64,000 nt of DNA from Terriglobia bacterium (GTDB lineage: Bacteria > Acidobacteriota > Terriglobia > UBA7540). The notes under the pieces are model-generated. The model worked only from the letters and a program-made list of their open reading frames with translations, searched no databases and had not been told where the DNA came from. The stretch covers positions 1 to 64,000 of the forward strand of contig JASHPE010000191.1 of the NCBI GenBank assembly GCA_030038235.1, read 5' to 3'. Shown here in pieces: positions 1-8,951 of the stretch. Both the position numbers and the translations under genes were made by a program. Within the stretch, counting starts at the first letter, position 1; each line of letters begins with the position of its first letter.

Positions 1-1
1 C

Positions 2-70
2 GAGACAGCAGTTATCGAGGAGCTTCCCGGTGTTGGGCTGAACTTATTTCCGGTGAAGGACCGGAACTAG
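2..70 (+). CDS. C-terminal tail of an upstream gene (partial)
   Basis: The window opens inside a reading frame that runs from base 2 to a TAG at 68-70 and encodes 22 residues ending PVKDRN. It lies 59 bp upstream of carB on the same strand. The fragment is too short to identify and does not resemble a usual CarA C-terminus. It could also be a chance open frame. The spacer to carB contains a simple pattern of repeated ttcgac-like words and no clear ribosome binding site. Confidence 0.3.
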   Translation, partial: ETAVIEELPGVGLNLFPVKDRN

Positions 71-129
71 TCGCGCGAGCTTGAACGTCCGACCCTCGAC
101 CTTGAACTTTCGACTTTTCGACTTATTTC

Positions 130-3100
130 ATGCCTAAACGAACTGACATCAAGAAGATCCTCATCATCGGCTCCGGCCCGATCATCATCGGCCAGGCTTG
201 CGAATTCGATTACTCCGGCGCCCAGGCTTGCAAAGCTCTGCGCGCCGAAGGTTATGAAGTGGTGCTGGTGAATTCCAACCCGGCCACCATCATGACCGAT
301 CCCGAATTCGCCCATCGCACCTACATCGAGCCGCTTACGGTCGAGTATCTCGACGCCATCATGGCGCGCGAGCGTCCGGACGCGGTGCTGCCGACCGTCG
401 GCGGCCAGACGGCCTTGAATCTGGCTGTCGACCTCGCTCGCCATGGCGTCCTGGAGCGTCACGGCGTGCAATTGATCGGCGCTTCGCTGAAGGCCATCAA
501 AATGGCCGAAGACCGCATGCTCTTCAAGAACGCCATGCGCGATATCGGCCTTGAGGTGCCTGGCAGTTCGCTCGCCCACAGCGAGGAAGACGCGAAAGTG
601 GCCGCCGAGCAGCTCGGCTTCCCGCTGATCATCCGGCCATCGTTTACCCTGGGCGGCACCGGCGCAGGCATAGCCTACAACCTGGAAGAATTTGAGGAGA
701 TCGTACACTGGGGTCTGCAGGCGAGTCCCGTTCACGAAGTGCTGGTGGAAGAGTCCGTGCTGGGCTGGAAAGAGTTTGAGCTTGAGGTGATGCGCGATCG
801 GGCCGACAACGCGGTTGTTGTGTGCTCGATTGAGAATTTCGATCCCATGGGCGTGCATACCGGCGACTCGATTACGGTGGCGCCCGTACAGACGCTCACC
901 GACAAGGAATATCAGCGCATGCGCGACGCCGCCTTCGCCGTGATTCGCGCCGTGGGCGTCGAGACGGGCGGGTCGAACATCCAGTTCGCCGTGCATCCGG
1001 AGAACGGACGGATGGTGGTGATCGAGATGAATCCGCGCGTTTCGCGCAGCTCAGCGCTGGCGTCCAAGGCCACCGGCTTCCCGATCGCCAAGATTGCCGC
1101 TCGGCTGGCGGTAGGCTACACGCTCAACGAAATTCCCAACGATATCACGCAGAAGACGCCCTCCTGCTTCGAGCCCACGATTGACTACGTGGTGGTGAAG
1201 ATCCCCAAGTGGGCGCGCGAAAAGTTTCCGGACGCCGACCACACCCTGGGCCCGCAGATGAAGTCGGTGGGCGAGGTGATGGCCATCGGCCGCACGTTCA
1301 AGGAAGCGCTGATGAAGGGCATCCGGTCGCTCGAGACCGGCCGCAAAACGCCGAAGCCGCCTTCGACTCCGGAAGATCTGAAGCGTCGCCTGACTGTGCC
1401 GCATCCCGAGCGGCTCTGGGATCTCTTTTTTGCTCTCTCGACCGGCCACAGCGTCGAGTCGCTCTATGAAGTCACCAAGATCGATCCGTGGTTCTTGGGC
1501 CAGATGCAGCAGATCGTCGAACTGCAAGGCGAACTCAAGGGTCACAGCGCAACTTCGGTGCCGGCGCCGCTGCTCTACAAGGCGAAGCAATTCGGCTTGT
1601 CCGACCTGCACCTTGGTGAACTCTGGGGCACGACGGGCGCGGAGGTGCGCCAGCAACGCATCAGGCGCGGCGTGCGCCCTGTGTTCAAACGCGTGGACAC
1701 GTGCGCCGCCGAATTCGAGTCGTTCACGCCCTATCTCTATTCGAGCTACGAGGAAGAGGACGAGGCCGAGCCTACCGACAAGCGCAAGATTATGATCCTC
1801 GGCAGCGGCCCAAACCGCATCGGGCAGGGAATTGAGTTCGATTACTGCTGCGTGCACGCCTCTTTTGCGCTGAAGGAAGACGGGTGCGAGACGATCATGG
1901 TGAATTGCAATCCCGAGACCGTCTCCACCGATTACGACACGTCCGACCGCCTCTACTTCGAACCGCTGACCTTCGAAGACGTGATGGCGATCGTAGATGA
2001 AGAGAGGCCTGAAGGCGTGATCGTGCAGTTCGGCGGCCAGACGCCGCTGAATCTGGCCAAGGAACTGGAAGCGGCAGGCGTGCCGATCATCGGCACCTCG
2101 CCGAAATCCATCGATCTTGCGGAAGACCGCAAGCATTTCGGTAGTCTGCTCGCGCGCATGGGCATTCCTCAGCCCGAGAACGGCGGCGCCATGAATGTGG
2201 AGGAGGCGCGCGCGATCGCCAACGAGATCGGCTATCCGGTCCTGGTGCGTCCTTCATACGTACTGGGCGGGCGTGCCATGGTGATCGCCTACGACGAGGA
2301 GACGCTGACGGAATACGTCCGCCGCGCCGAGGAATTGCAGCAGGCCTTCCCGATCCTTGTCGATCGCTTTCTCGAGGCCGCGACCGAGGTCGACGTGGAC
2401 GCGCTCTCCGACGGCCAGGACGTGGTTATTGCCGGCATCATGGAGCACATCGAAGAAGCGGGCATCCATTCCGGCGACAGCTCCTGCTGCCTGCCGGTCT
2501 TCGAGATCGACGAGCGTGAGCGTCAGACGCTCCGCGAATACACGGTGAAACTCGCGCTCGAGTTGGGCGTCGTCGGCCTGATGAATGTGCAGTACGCCAT
2601 CCAGAATGGCAAAGTATACGTGTTGGAAGTGAATCCGCGAGCCTCGCGGACGGTGCCTTACGTCAGCAAGGCGACCGGCGTGCCGCTCGCGAAAATTGCG
2701 GCCCGCTTGATGATCGGGCGCAAGCTGCGCGAGTTTGGTCTGGAAGGCGAACTCGCGGTGCAGCACCACTTCGTGAAGTCGCCCGTGTTTCCGTTCATCA
2801 AGCTGGCGGGCGCGGACACGATCCTCGGCCCGGAGATGAAGTCCACGGGAGAAGTCATGGGGACGGCCTCGAGCTTCGGTCTGGCCTTCGCCAAAGCGCA
2901 GCTCGCCGCAGGCCAGCGTATCCCAGACGAGGGTCGCGTATTCTTCTCCGTGAACGACCACGACAAGCCCCACGCTGTCAACATCGCGCGCGATCTGCTC
3001 AATCTGGGATTCAAGCTTGCCGCGACGCGCGGTACCGCTGAGTACCTGCGCACGGCGGGTCTGGCGGTCGAGCGGGTCAACAAGGTGAACGAAGGCCGTC

Positions 3101-3348
3101 CTAACGTCGCGGATCTCGTCAAGAGCGGGAAAATCGATCTCATCATCAACACGCCCCTCGGGCGGGCATCGCACTTTGACGAGCGCTCAATCCGGCGGGC
3201 TGCGATTCAGCAAGGAATCACCTGCATCACCACGCTTTCCGCGGCGGTGGCGGCAGTGCAGGGCATCCGCGCGCAACGTCTGGGTGGGATTCAGGTGGAG
3301 TGCTTGCAAGAGCTGCATCGGAAGCAGGAGGTAAACTCAGAACGATGA
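130..3348 (+). CDS. carB: carbamoyl-phosphate synthase large subunit
   Basis: CarB makes carbamoyl phosphate from bicarbonate, ATP and glutamine-derived ammonia for pyrimidine and arginine synthesis, working with the small subunit CarA, which is not in this window. At 1072 aa it has the usual length. The two homologous synthetase halves are visible: each begins with a dinucleotide-type loop ([17 protein letters not shown] near residue 15 and [17 protein letters not shown] near residue 557), followed by ATP-grasp motifs such as [10 protein letters not shown] and [11 protein letters not shown]. The last ~130 residues form the MGS-like allosteric domain ([21 protein letters not shown]). The ATG has no obvious Shine-Dalgarno sequence. 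The stop codon lies inside the left arm of an inverted repeat, so the last codons were probably shaped by that element. Confidence 0.97.
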   Translation: MPKRTDIKKILIIGSGPIIIGQACEFDYSGAQACKALRAEGYEVVLVNSNPATIMTDPEFAHRTYIEPLTVEYLDAIMARERPDAVLPTVGGQTALNLAVDLARHGVLERHGVQLIGASLKAIKMAEDRMLFKNAMRDIGLEVPGSSLAHSEEDAKVAAEQLGFPLIIRPSFTLGGTGAGIAYNLEEFEEIVHWGLQASPVHEVLVEESVLGWKEFELEVMRDRADNAVVVCSIENFDPMGVHTGDSITVAPVQTLTDKEYQRMRDAAFAVIRAVGVETGGSNIQFAVHPENGRMVVIEMNPRVSRSSALASKATGFPIAKIAARLAVGYTLNEIPNDITQKTPSCFEPTIDYVVVKIPKWAREKFPDADHTLGPQMKSVGEVMAIGRTFKEALMKGIRSLETGRKTPKPPSTPEDLKRRLTVPHPERLWDLFFALSTGHSVESLYEVTKIDPWFLGQMQQIVELQGELKGHSATSVPAPLLYKAKQFGLSDLHLGELWGTTGAEVRQQRIRRGVRPVFKRVDTCAAEFESFTPYLYSSYEEEDEAEPTDKRKIMILGSGPNRIGQGIEFDYCCVHASFALKEDGCETIMVNCNPETVSTDYDTSDRLYFEPLTFEDVMAIVDEERPEGVIVQFGGQTPLNLAKELEAAGVPIIGTSPKSIDLAEDRKHFGSLLARMGIPQPENGGAMNVEEARAIANEIGYPVLVRPSYVLGGRAMVIAYDEETLTEYVRRAEELQQAFPILVDRFLEAATEVDVDALSDGQDVVIAGIMEHIEEAGIHSGDSSCCLPVFEIDERERQTLREYTVKLALELGVVGLMNVQYAIQNGKVYVLEVNPRASRTVPYVSKATGVPLAKIAARLMIGRKLREFGLEGELAVQHHFVKSPVFPFIKLAGADTILGPEMKSTGEVMGTASSFGLAFAKAQLAAGQRIPDEGRVFFSVNDHDKPHAVNIARDLLNLGFKLAATRGTAEYLRTAGLAVERVNKVNEGRPNVADLVKSGKIDLIINTPLGRASHFDERSIRRAAIQQGITCITTLSAAVAAVQGIRAQRLGGIQVECLQELHRKQEVNSER

Positions 3349-3770
3349 AGGATGAATAATGAATAGGGAACGGCATAGCGAACGACGAAGCCCACGATCT
3401 TGAGCGACGAACGAAGCGCTGGGCCTCGGCCGATCATCCGGTTGTATTCGACGCTGCCCCGGACCACCGAAGCGCAGGTGATCGGAAAGCAGGCGTTGCG
3501 GAGTGGAACGTCGGTAGGTGCCCACTACCGCGAAGCCATTCGAGCTCGGTCCAACGCGGAGTTTGTCAGTAAGATCGAATGTGGACTTCAAGAGTTGGAA
3601 GAACACGATACTGGCTGCAACTCATGTCTGATCCGGCATCATGAAGCCCGAGAGATTGCAGGATTTGTTTCGCGAGGCTGAACTGACTTCAATCTTCGTG
3701 GCCTCGGCCAAGACAGCGAAGAGAGGGACTCGATGAAAGCAGGCATTCATTCATTATTCATCGTTCATCG
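3343..3770. repeat. 22-nt inverted repeat enclosing the IVP-like remnant
   Basis: The left arm (3343-3364, starting cgatgaaggatgaataatga) and the right arm (3749-3770, ending attcatcgttcatcg) are reverse complements at 21 of 22 positions. The left arm covers the carB stop codon and the apparent start of the four-helix-bundle remnant. The right arm ends 6 bp before the dapA-family start codon. The arms therefore delimit a roughly 430-bp unit containing one small gene, which looks like an inserted element rather than a terminator. Confidence 0.7.
3359..3736 (+). pseudogene. four-helix-bundle protein (S23/IVP-like), frameshifted
   Basis: Pieces of one protein can be read only by changing frame. 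The segments are a start ATG at 3359 (MNRERHSE), HDLERRTK in a second frame, then the long piece PIIRLYSTLPRTTEAQVIGK through REAIRARSNAEFVSKIECGLQELEE, then RYWLQLMSDP, then KPERLQDLFREAELTSIFVA ending at TGA 3734-3736. Together they match the four-helix-bundle family related to proteins encoded by intervening sequences of 23S rRNA genes (TIGR02436), about 120 aa when intact. At least three frame changes are needed, two of them after residue 67 of the 93-aa ORF, so the gene looks decayed. Assembly errors could mimic this. It lies between carB and the dapA-like gene and is bracketed by inverted repeats. Confidence 0.7.
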
Positions 3771-3776
3771 TTTTTT

Positions 3777-4691
3777 ATGAGCCCGAAACAAATCATCGAT
3801 CGCTTGCGTGGCATCATGCCGCCGCTGGTCACCCCTTTCAATAAGCGGGGTGAGGTCGACGAAGGCGCGTATCGAGCGAATCTCGAGCGCTACACGGGCT
3901 CGGGCCTAGCCGGTGTCGTGGTTGCCGGAACCACGGGCGAAGCTCCGTTCCTCACGCCGGAAGAGCGGCTTCGTCTGACGGAAATCGCGCGCGAGGTGAT
4001 GAAGCCCGATGAGCTGGTCGTGGCCGGCACCGGACTTGAAAGCACTCGAGGGACGATCGAACTGAGTCGCGAAGCGGTGAAACGCGGTGCTGACGTGGTC
4101 CTGGTGCTGACGCCCGGATACTATCGCGCCAAGATGGACGCACCTGCGTTGCTCGCGCACTTCTTCGCCGTTGCCGATGCTTTGCGGCGGCCTGTGTTGC
4201 TCTACTCGATCCCACAGTGCGCCGGGACGAAAATGCCGGTGGAAGTGATCGCGGTTCTGGCGCGCCATAAGAACATTGCGGGCCTCAAGGAAAGCTCGGG
4301 CGACCTCGAATACGTGCGCGCGATTCTGAGCCGTGTTCCGCGCGACTTCCGCGTGTTTTCCGGCAACGTGCCGATTTTGCTCGACGTGCTGCGCGCCGGA
4401 GGCGCCGGCGGCATCATGGGCCAGGCTTGTTTCGCGCCCGAGCTCTGCGTTGCCTTCTATGATGCGTGGCGCCAGGGACAACAGGAACGGGCCGAGGAGT
4501 TGTTTGTGCACCTCGTGCCGCTGGCGGCGGAGGTCAACGTCAGGTACGGCGCGCCTGCGGTCAAGGCGGCGATGGACCTTGCCGGATACCGGGGCGGCGA
4601 CCCGCGAAGTCCGCTGCTGCCGGTGCCGGCCGCAGCCCGACGATCGATCGCGCGCACGCTCAAGACGTCGCTGGGCGGCTTGTCACTTTAA
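3777..4691 (+). CDS. dapA: dihydrodipicolinate synthase family protein
   Basis: This is a class I pyruvate-dependent aldolase of 304 aa, the normal size for DapA, which condenses pyruvate with aspartate semialdehyde in lysine and diaminopimelate synthesis. Visible motifs are GTTGEAPFLT near residue 47, the YSIPQCAG loop containing the catalytic tyrosine near 143, and the Schiff-base lysine in AGLKESSGD near 170. The usual Asn of the YNxP motif is replaced by Ser. Related aldolases for hydroxyoxoglutarate or sugar acids share this fold, so the exact substrate is inferred. The ATG follows a T-rich stretch just after the inverted repeat and has no good ribosome binding site. Confidence 0.82.
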   Translation: MSPKQIIDRLRGIMPPLVTPFNKRGEVDEGAYRANLERYTGSGLAGVVVAGTTGEAPFLTPEERLRLTEIAREVMKPDELVVAGTGLESTRGTIELSREAVKRGADVVLVLTPGYYRAKMDAPALLAHFFAVADALRRPVLLYSIPQCAGTKMPVEVIAVLARHKNIAGLKESSGDLEYVRAILSRVPRDFRVFSGNVPILLDVLRAGGAGGIMGQACFAPELCVAFYDAWRQGQQERAEELFVHLVPLAAEVNVRYGAPAVKAAMDLAGYRGGDPRSPLLPVPAAARRSIARTLKTSLGGLSL

Positions 4692-4719
4692 GCTCTCCGT
4701 GTTCATCTAAGACTCCCGT

Positions 4720-6369
4720 ATGGATAGCCACTGCATCCCGCAGGCCCGTTTGCCAAAAACCACCGCGTTGTACCACGATTACATCGAGCGCTTTGAACGC
4801 GTCGCCGGGTTTTACGGCGCGGGCTCTCCTTTCGATCCGGCAAGCTTCCGCGAGGTAGCGGCCGGCCTCGATCATCCGGCCAGCATGCGCGCCCAAGTGG
4901 TGCGCATACTCACCCGGCAGAACCAATCCTTCGGCGCAAGCGCCGAGACTCTTGAGAATCTGAGTTTGCTCGGCAATCCCGATACGGTGGCGGTTGTCAC
5001 CGGGCAGCAAGTGGGTTTGTTCTCGGGCCCCGCCTTCACCCTGTACAAAGCTCTTAGTGCGGTGAAGCTCGCTCGACGATTGCGCGACGAGGGGTTGGCC
5101 GCAGTGCCGATCTTTTGGCTTGCGACCGAGGATCATGACCTGGAGGAAGTGGCGTCAACCGCGGTGCTCGATGACGATTACCGGCTGGTGTCGCTGAGCG
5201 ACCCGGGTGTGCGGCCCGCGCCGCACTCGTCTGTGGGGCATGTTCGCCTAAGCGACCAAGTGACGGCCACGCTTGATCGGTTGGAGGCTTCGCTTCCCGG
5301 CGGCGCGGCGCGTGAACAGTTGCTTGCCGATCTGCGCACCGCCTATGTTCCCGGCGCGGGTTGGGGCGAGGCCTTCGCCCGCTTTCTGGCTCGACTGTTC
5401 GGCCGCTGGGGCGTGATCCTGCTCGACGCGCTCGATCCGGACCTACACGAGCTTGCGGCGACCTTTTACGTTAAGGCCGTAACCGGAGCTCGCGAGTTCA
5501 ATAGCCGGGTACGCGTGCGGTCGCAGGCGCTGGTACGCGCCGGATATCACGCTCAGGTGCACGTGGACGATGAATCGTCGCTGCTGTTTGCTTGCCGGGA
5601 AGGGAATCGGACGGCGCTGCGGCTTGCATCCGGTGGCGGCGATTTTGTCCTGGACGGCAATGACCGCGTATCCGCGGAGGAAGTGCGACACCTCGCTGAG
5701 AACGATCCAGTTCGCATTTCGCCCAACGCAATCTTCCGTCCCATCATTCAGGACCGCCTGCTGCCGACCGTCGCTTCGGTCGTTGGCCCGGCGGAGCTGG
5801 CTTATCACGCCCAAAGCGCGGTGCTCTATCCGGCCTTCGGACGCCCGCAACCTGTGATTGCTCCGCGAACCTCATTCACGCTGCTCGATCCCCGGAGCGA
5901 ACGCATACTGAGAACTTACCGCCTGCGTGTTGAGGACGTCTGGCACCCGGAAGACGGGCTTCGCCGGGAGATGGCGGCCGTCGGCTTTGCGGAAGGCTGG
6001 CAGCAGCGTTTGGATGAAAGCGAGCACGAGATCATGCGTGTCCTTGACGCGATGCGTAACGACATCAGCGCCATTGACCCAACGCTGCTCGACGCATCGG
6101 AGCGGGCGCGGCGCCGGACGGCTTATCAGTTCGAAAGATTAAAGGGAAAGATCACCCGCGCTGCTTTTGCGCGCTCCGAGATCCTGCGGCATCACGAGGA
6201 GGCGCTGCGATCTTTTCTGCTGCCGCACAACGAACTCCAGGAGCGCAGCGTGAGCGGCGTGTATTTTCTCGGACGCGCCGGCTACGAGCTGCTTGAAGAG
6301 CTGCTGCCGCTCATCTCCACGGACTCAGCCTGCCATCACACCTTCCGTTTTCAATACGCCGTAGGCTAG
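4720..6369 (+). CDS. bshC: putative cysteine ligase BshC (bacillithiol biosynthesis)
   Basis: BshC catalyses or supports the last step of bacillithiol synthesis, adding cysteine to glucosaminyl-malate. The 549-aa length suits the family. The recognisable signature is VTGQQVGLFSGPAFTLYKA near residues 93-111, followed by VPIFWLATEDHDLEEV near 130, and a C-terminal helical region ending FLGRAGYELLEELLPLI. It starts 28 bp after the dapA-family gene on the same strand, so co-transcription is likely. Its presence suggests this organism uses bacillithiol as a low-molecular-weight thiol. BshA and BshB are not in the window. Confidence 0.9.
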   Translation: MDSHCIPQARLPKTTALYHDYIERFERVAGFYGAGSPFDPASFREVAAGLDHPASMRAQVVRILTRQNQSFGASAETLENLSLLGNPDTVAVVTGQQVGLFSGPAFTLYKALSAVKLARRLRDEGLAAVPIFWLATEDHDLEEVASTAVLDDDYRLVSLSDPGVRPAPHSSVGHVRLSDQVTATLDRLEASLPGGAAREQLLADLRTAYVPGAGWGEAFARFLARLFGRWGVILLDALDPDLHELAATFYVKAVTGAREFNSRVRVRSQALVRAGYHAQVHVDDESSLLFACREGNRTALRLASGGGDFVLDGNDRVSAEEVRHLAENDPVRISPNAIFRPIIQDRLLPTVASVVGPAELAYHAQSAVLYPAFGRPQPVIAPRTSFTLLDPRSERILRTYRLRVEDVWHPEDGLRREMAAVGFAEGWQQRLDESEHEIMRVLDAMRNDISAIDPTLLDASERARRRTAYQFERLKGKITRAAFARSEILRHHEEALRSFLLPHNELQERSVSGVYFLGRAGYELLEELLPLISTDSACHHTFRFQYAVG

Positions 6370-6389
6370 ACAAGTCGGACCTTCAACGC

Positions 6390-7181
6390 TCAGCGGACCA
6401 CGCCCTCCATGGGGCTCGACGCGGTGGCGTACAGCTTCTTGGGCATGCGGCCTGCCAGATGCGCCTGGCGGCCGGCCAGCACCGCGTGCTTCATGGCTTC
6501 GGCCATGAGGATCGCATCCTGGGCCGCGGCGATGCCGGTGTTCATGAGCACCGCGTCAGCGCCGAGTTCCATGGCGATGGCGGCGTCCGATGCCGTGCCC
6601 ACGCCGGCATCAAGAATGAGCGGCACTTCGGTGATCCTTTCGCGAAGGATGCGAAGATTGGCGGCGTTCTGGATCCCAAGGCCTGATCCGATCGGCGCTC
6701 CCAGCGGCATCACCGCCGCGGCGCCGGCATCGATCAAGCGGCGCGCGGCGATCAGGTCGTCGTTGGTGTAGGGAAGAACCACGAATCCCTCGCGGACCAG
6801 AGTCTCGGTGGCGCGCACCAGCTCGAAGTTGTCGGGGAAAAGCGTCTTCTCGTCGCCGATCACTTCAACCTTGACCCAGTTCGACAGCCCGACTTCGCGC
6901 GCCAGCCGCGCGGCACGCACGGCCTCGTCCGCGCTGTAGCAGCCTGCCGTGTTGGGCAGAATGAAGTAGCGATCGCGATCGATGTAATCGAGCAGCGACT
7001 CCTTGCCGCGGTCGGTAAGGTTCACACGCCGCACCGCCACGGTCACGATCTCAGCGCCTGACGATTCGAGCGCGCGCGCCGTCTCCTGGAAGCTGCGATA
7101 TTTTCCGGTGCCGACAATCAGTCGCGATCGGAACTCGCGTCCCGCGATGGTAAGCGCATCAGTCATGGAAGTCTCCTTCAA
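6390..7181 (-). CDS. thiG: thiazole synthase
   Basis: ThiG forms the thiazole phosphate ring of thiamine from deoxyxylulose phosphate, dehydroglycine and ThiS thiocarboxylate. The 263-aa protein shows the N-terminal [12 protein letters not shown] and [15 protein letters not shown], the segment that normally holds the Schiff-base lysine, and the phosphate-binding end [28 protein letters not shown]. The ATG is preceded by a good ribosome binding site (gaaggagacttcc). No thiS, thiF, thiH or thiO is adjacent and no TPP riboswitch was recognised upstream. It is convergent with bshC, 20 bp away. Confidence 0.96.
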   Translation of the reverse strand: MKETSMTDALTIAGREFRSRLIVGTGKYRSFQETARALESSGAEIVTVAVRRVNLTDRGKESLLDYIDRDRYFILPNTAGCYSADEAVRAARLAREVGLSNWVKVEVIGDEKTLFPDNFELVRATETLVREGFVVLPYTNDDLIAARRLIDAGAAAVMPLGAPIGSGLGIQNAANLRILRERITEVPLILDAGVGTASDAAIAMELGADAVLMNTGIAAAQDAILMAEAMKHAVLAGRQAHLAGRMPKKLYATASSPMEGVVR

Positions 7182-7247
7182 TCGATTGTACGAGCGCCGT
7201 CGCCGCCTGCCAAGATGTAGGGGCCGCCCTAGATCTGAATTCCGCCG

Positions 7248-8894
7248 TCACTGCTCATCGGGCATCTGCGTTGCGATGATCTTTCCGTTTGGACCGAGTT
7301 CGAGCACCGGCGCGTAGAGGCCGCGGAACTCGCGCCGCCACCAGTCTCCGGTGGCGCGCTTCGTTTTCGAGTCGGTGAACCAGTACTGCCATTCGACGGC
7401 GCGCACTTGCTTGGGTGCGGCCTTCGCAAACGGATTTCCGGCAAAGAGCGTGATCACGGCCGGATCATTCTGGAGCAAGAGCATCTCCGTGCGCACAACC
7501 CACGGGTACTGCCGCCACGTACCCAGCGACGCAAACCACAGGTTCCAGTCAAACCGCGGCTGATACGGTGCGTATAGGCCCGGAGCCTCGTCCAGACGCT
7601 GCGGTTTGTAACGGAAGGGATATGCCACCCAATTCTGACCGTCGTCGCTGCCTTGGAACTCGATTTCGTATCGGGCCGTGGTCATGCTGGCGAACAGACC
7701 GTAGCGATTCGCGATGCGGAAAGGTTCGAGCGCCGCGATAGGATCGAGCGGCACGGGCGGCTGCGGCTGCCAGATCATGATCAACTGAACGAAGGTGGCG
7801 TAGAAGATCCAGATGAGGATCACGGCGCTGAAGACAATGGCCGCCCGATGACGCAATGCCGTCCAGGAGCGCGGCGGAAATCTCGAAGCCGAGGCTGCAT
7901 CCGGGTTCGGGGACGGGACAAGTTCGGCGGATGATGGTGCAGGCACGAGGATGTCGCCGTCGGACGCCGCCGCAGGATGTAGCCCGAGTCGTTCTCGCAG
8001 CCATCGAACCGCGCCCACAATGAAGCGATCATCGAGCAGAAAGATGCCCAGCGCGAGCACAAAGTGATTCAAGAAGGTCAGATTCGCGGTCAGAATGATG
8101 CCGAGCTGAAAGCACGTGACCAGAAAGAATAGTCCCAGACGAAAGGGACGCGGGAAGAACATCAGCCAGACGAGACCCAGCTCGATCGTCAATGTCACCA
8201 GCGCCATCGCCGCGTGAAATCCGTGCGGGAGCTGCTGCGCGTACCAGCCGATCCAGTTAGGCAGCGGCCCGTTCTGGTAATACTGGTCGAGCGCCGTGAG
8301 GTGCCGCCACCCCGGGTCGTGGCTGGCGAGCTTAACGACTCCGGACTCAAAGTAGATGCTCAGCCAGAGCCATTGCAGCATGAAGATGCTGGCGCGCGAG
8401 GGCGGGTCTTTGAGGCCGAGCCGCGGACGCAGGCCGGACGGAGCTGCGAAGAAGCTAAGGAATCCCGCGGCCAGCAGCATGCCGTCGGACTGGTACTCGG
8501 AAAAGTCCTGGCCCACGGCGACGATCGAAAGATACGCGATGAAGCAGACAGCGATCGAAGCCCGCGGCCATAGGTTCAGAATCAGCGCCACCGACGCGAT
8601 CAATCCGACGATCCACAGCGCTGCGAGCGCATGCGATCCGCTACCAATCCAGAGGAGGGAAGGCGTGTACCAGAAACGCTGGGAACCGAACGCGCGCCGG
8701 ACCTCTTCGAGGTAGCCTGCGACCGGCAGGATGCCGTCCGGCCCGATCAATCCGCGGACCTGGAAGGCGTAGGAATAGAAGGCCGAGAAGAAAATGAGGC
8801 CGAGGGCGCGCAGCCACAGCCATCGCGGCCAGAACTTGCCCGGCGGCCCCGAACCGAAAGCCCACTCCGCGATCGATGTTCGTTGGGGACTCAT
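7248..8894 (-). CDS. lipase maturation factor family membrane protein
   Basis: This 548-aa polytopic membrane protein resembles the lipase maturation factor (LMF1) family. It has N-terminal WLWLRALGLIFFSAFYSYAFQ, the typical GPDGILP segment, SEYQSDGMLLAAGFLSFF, the WLSIYFESGVVKL motif, and a soluble C-terminal half beginning near residue 395 with FRIANRYGLFASMTTARYEIEFQGSDD and ending in QYWFTD. Around eight hydrophobic segments are visible before residue 300 and one near 365. In vertebrates LMF1 folds secreted lipases; the bacterial function is unknown. It lies 66 bp upstream of thiG on the same strand without an obvious functional link. Confidence 0.85.
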   Translation of the reverse strand: MSPQRTSIAEWAFGSGPPGKFWPRWLWLRALGLIFFSAFYSYAFQVRGLIGPDGILPVAGYLEEVRRAFGSQRFWYTPSLLWIGSGSHALAALWIVGLIASVALILNLWPRASIAVCFIAYLSIVAVGQDFSEYQSDGMLLAAGFLSFFAAPSGLRPRLGLKDPPSRASIFMLQWLWLSIYFESGVVKLASHDPGWRHLTALDQYYQNGPLPNWIGWYAQQLPHGFHAAMALVTLTIELGLVWLMFFPRPFRLGLFFLVTCFQLGIILTANLTFLNHFVLALGIFLLDDRFIVGAVRWLRERLGLHPAAASDGDILVPAPSSAELVPSPNPDAASASRFPPRSWTALRHRAAIVFSAVILIWIFYATFVQLIMIWQPQPPVPLDPIAALEPFRIANRYGLFASMTTARYEIEFQGSDDGQNWVAYPFRYKPQRLDEAPGLYAPYQPRFDWNLWFASLGTWRQYPWVVRTEMLLLQNDPAVITLFAGNPFAKAAPKQVRAVEWQYWFTDSKTKRATGDWWRREFRGLYAPVLELGPNGKIIATQMPDEQ

Positions 8895-8951
8895 GGGAGG
8901 GTGGCGCGCCGGCGACTGGTCGTTCTGAAGCGCCGAGCCTGCCTGAAGAGA

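Noticed and set aside
67-996. Long minus-strand ORF (309 aa) opposite carB
   Set aside because: It is an antisense shadow of a clear carB reading frame with no start signal; typical for GC-rich coding DNA.
3337-3606. Minus-strand 89-aa ORF over the IVP-like remnant
   Set aside because: It is antisense to the recognisable four-helix-bundle pieces and encodes nothing familiar.
6390-7300. TPP riboswitch in front of thiG
   Set aside because: No conserved THI-box core was found between thiG and the upstream gene; only 66 bp are available.
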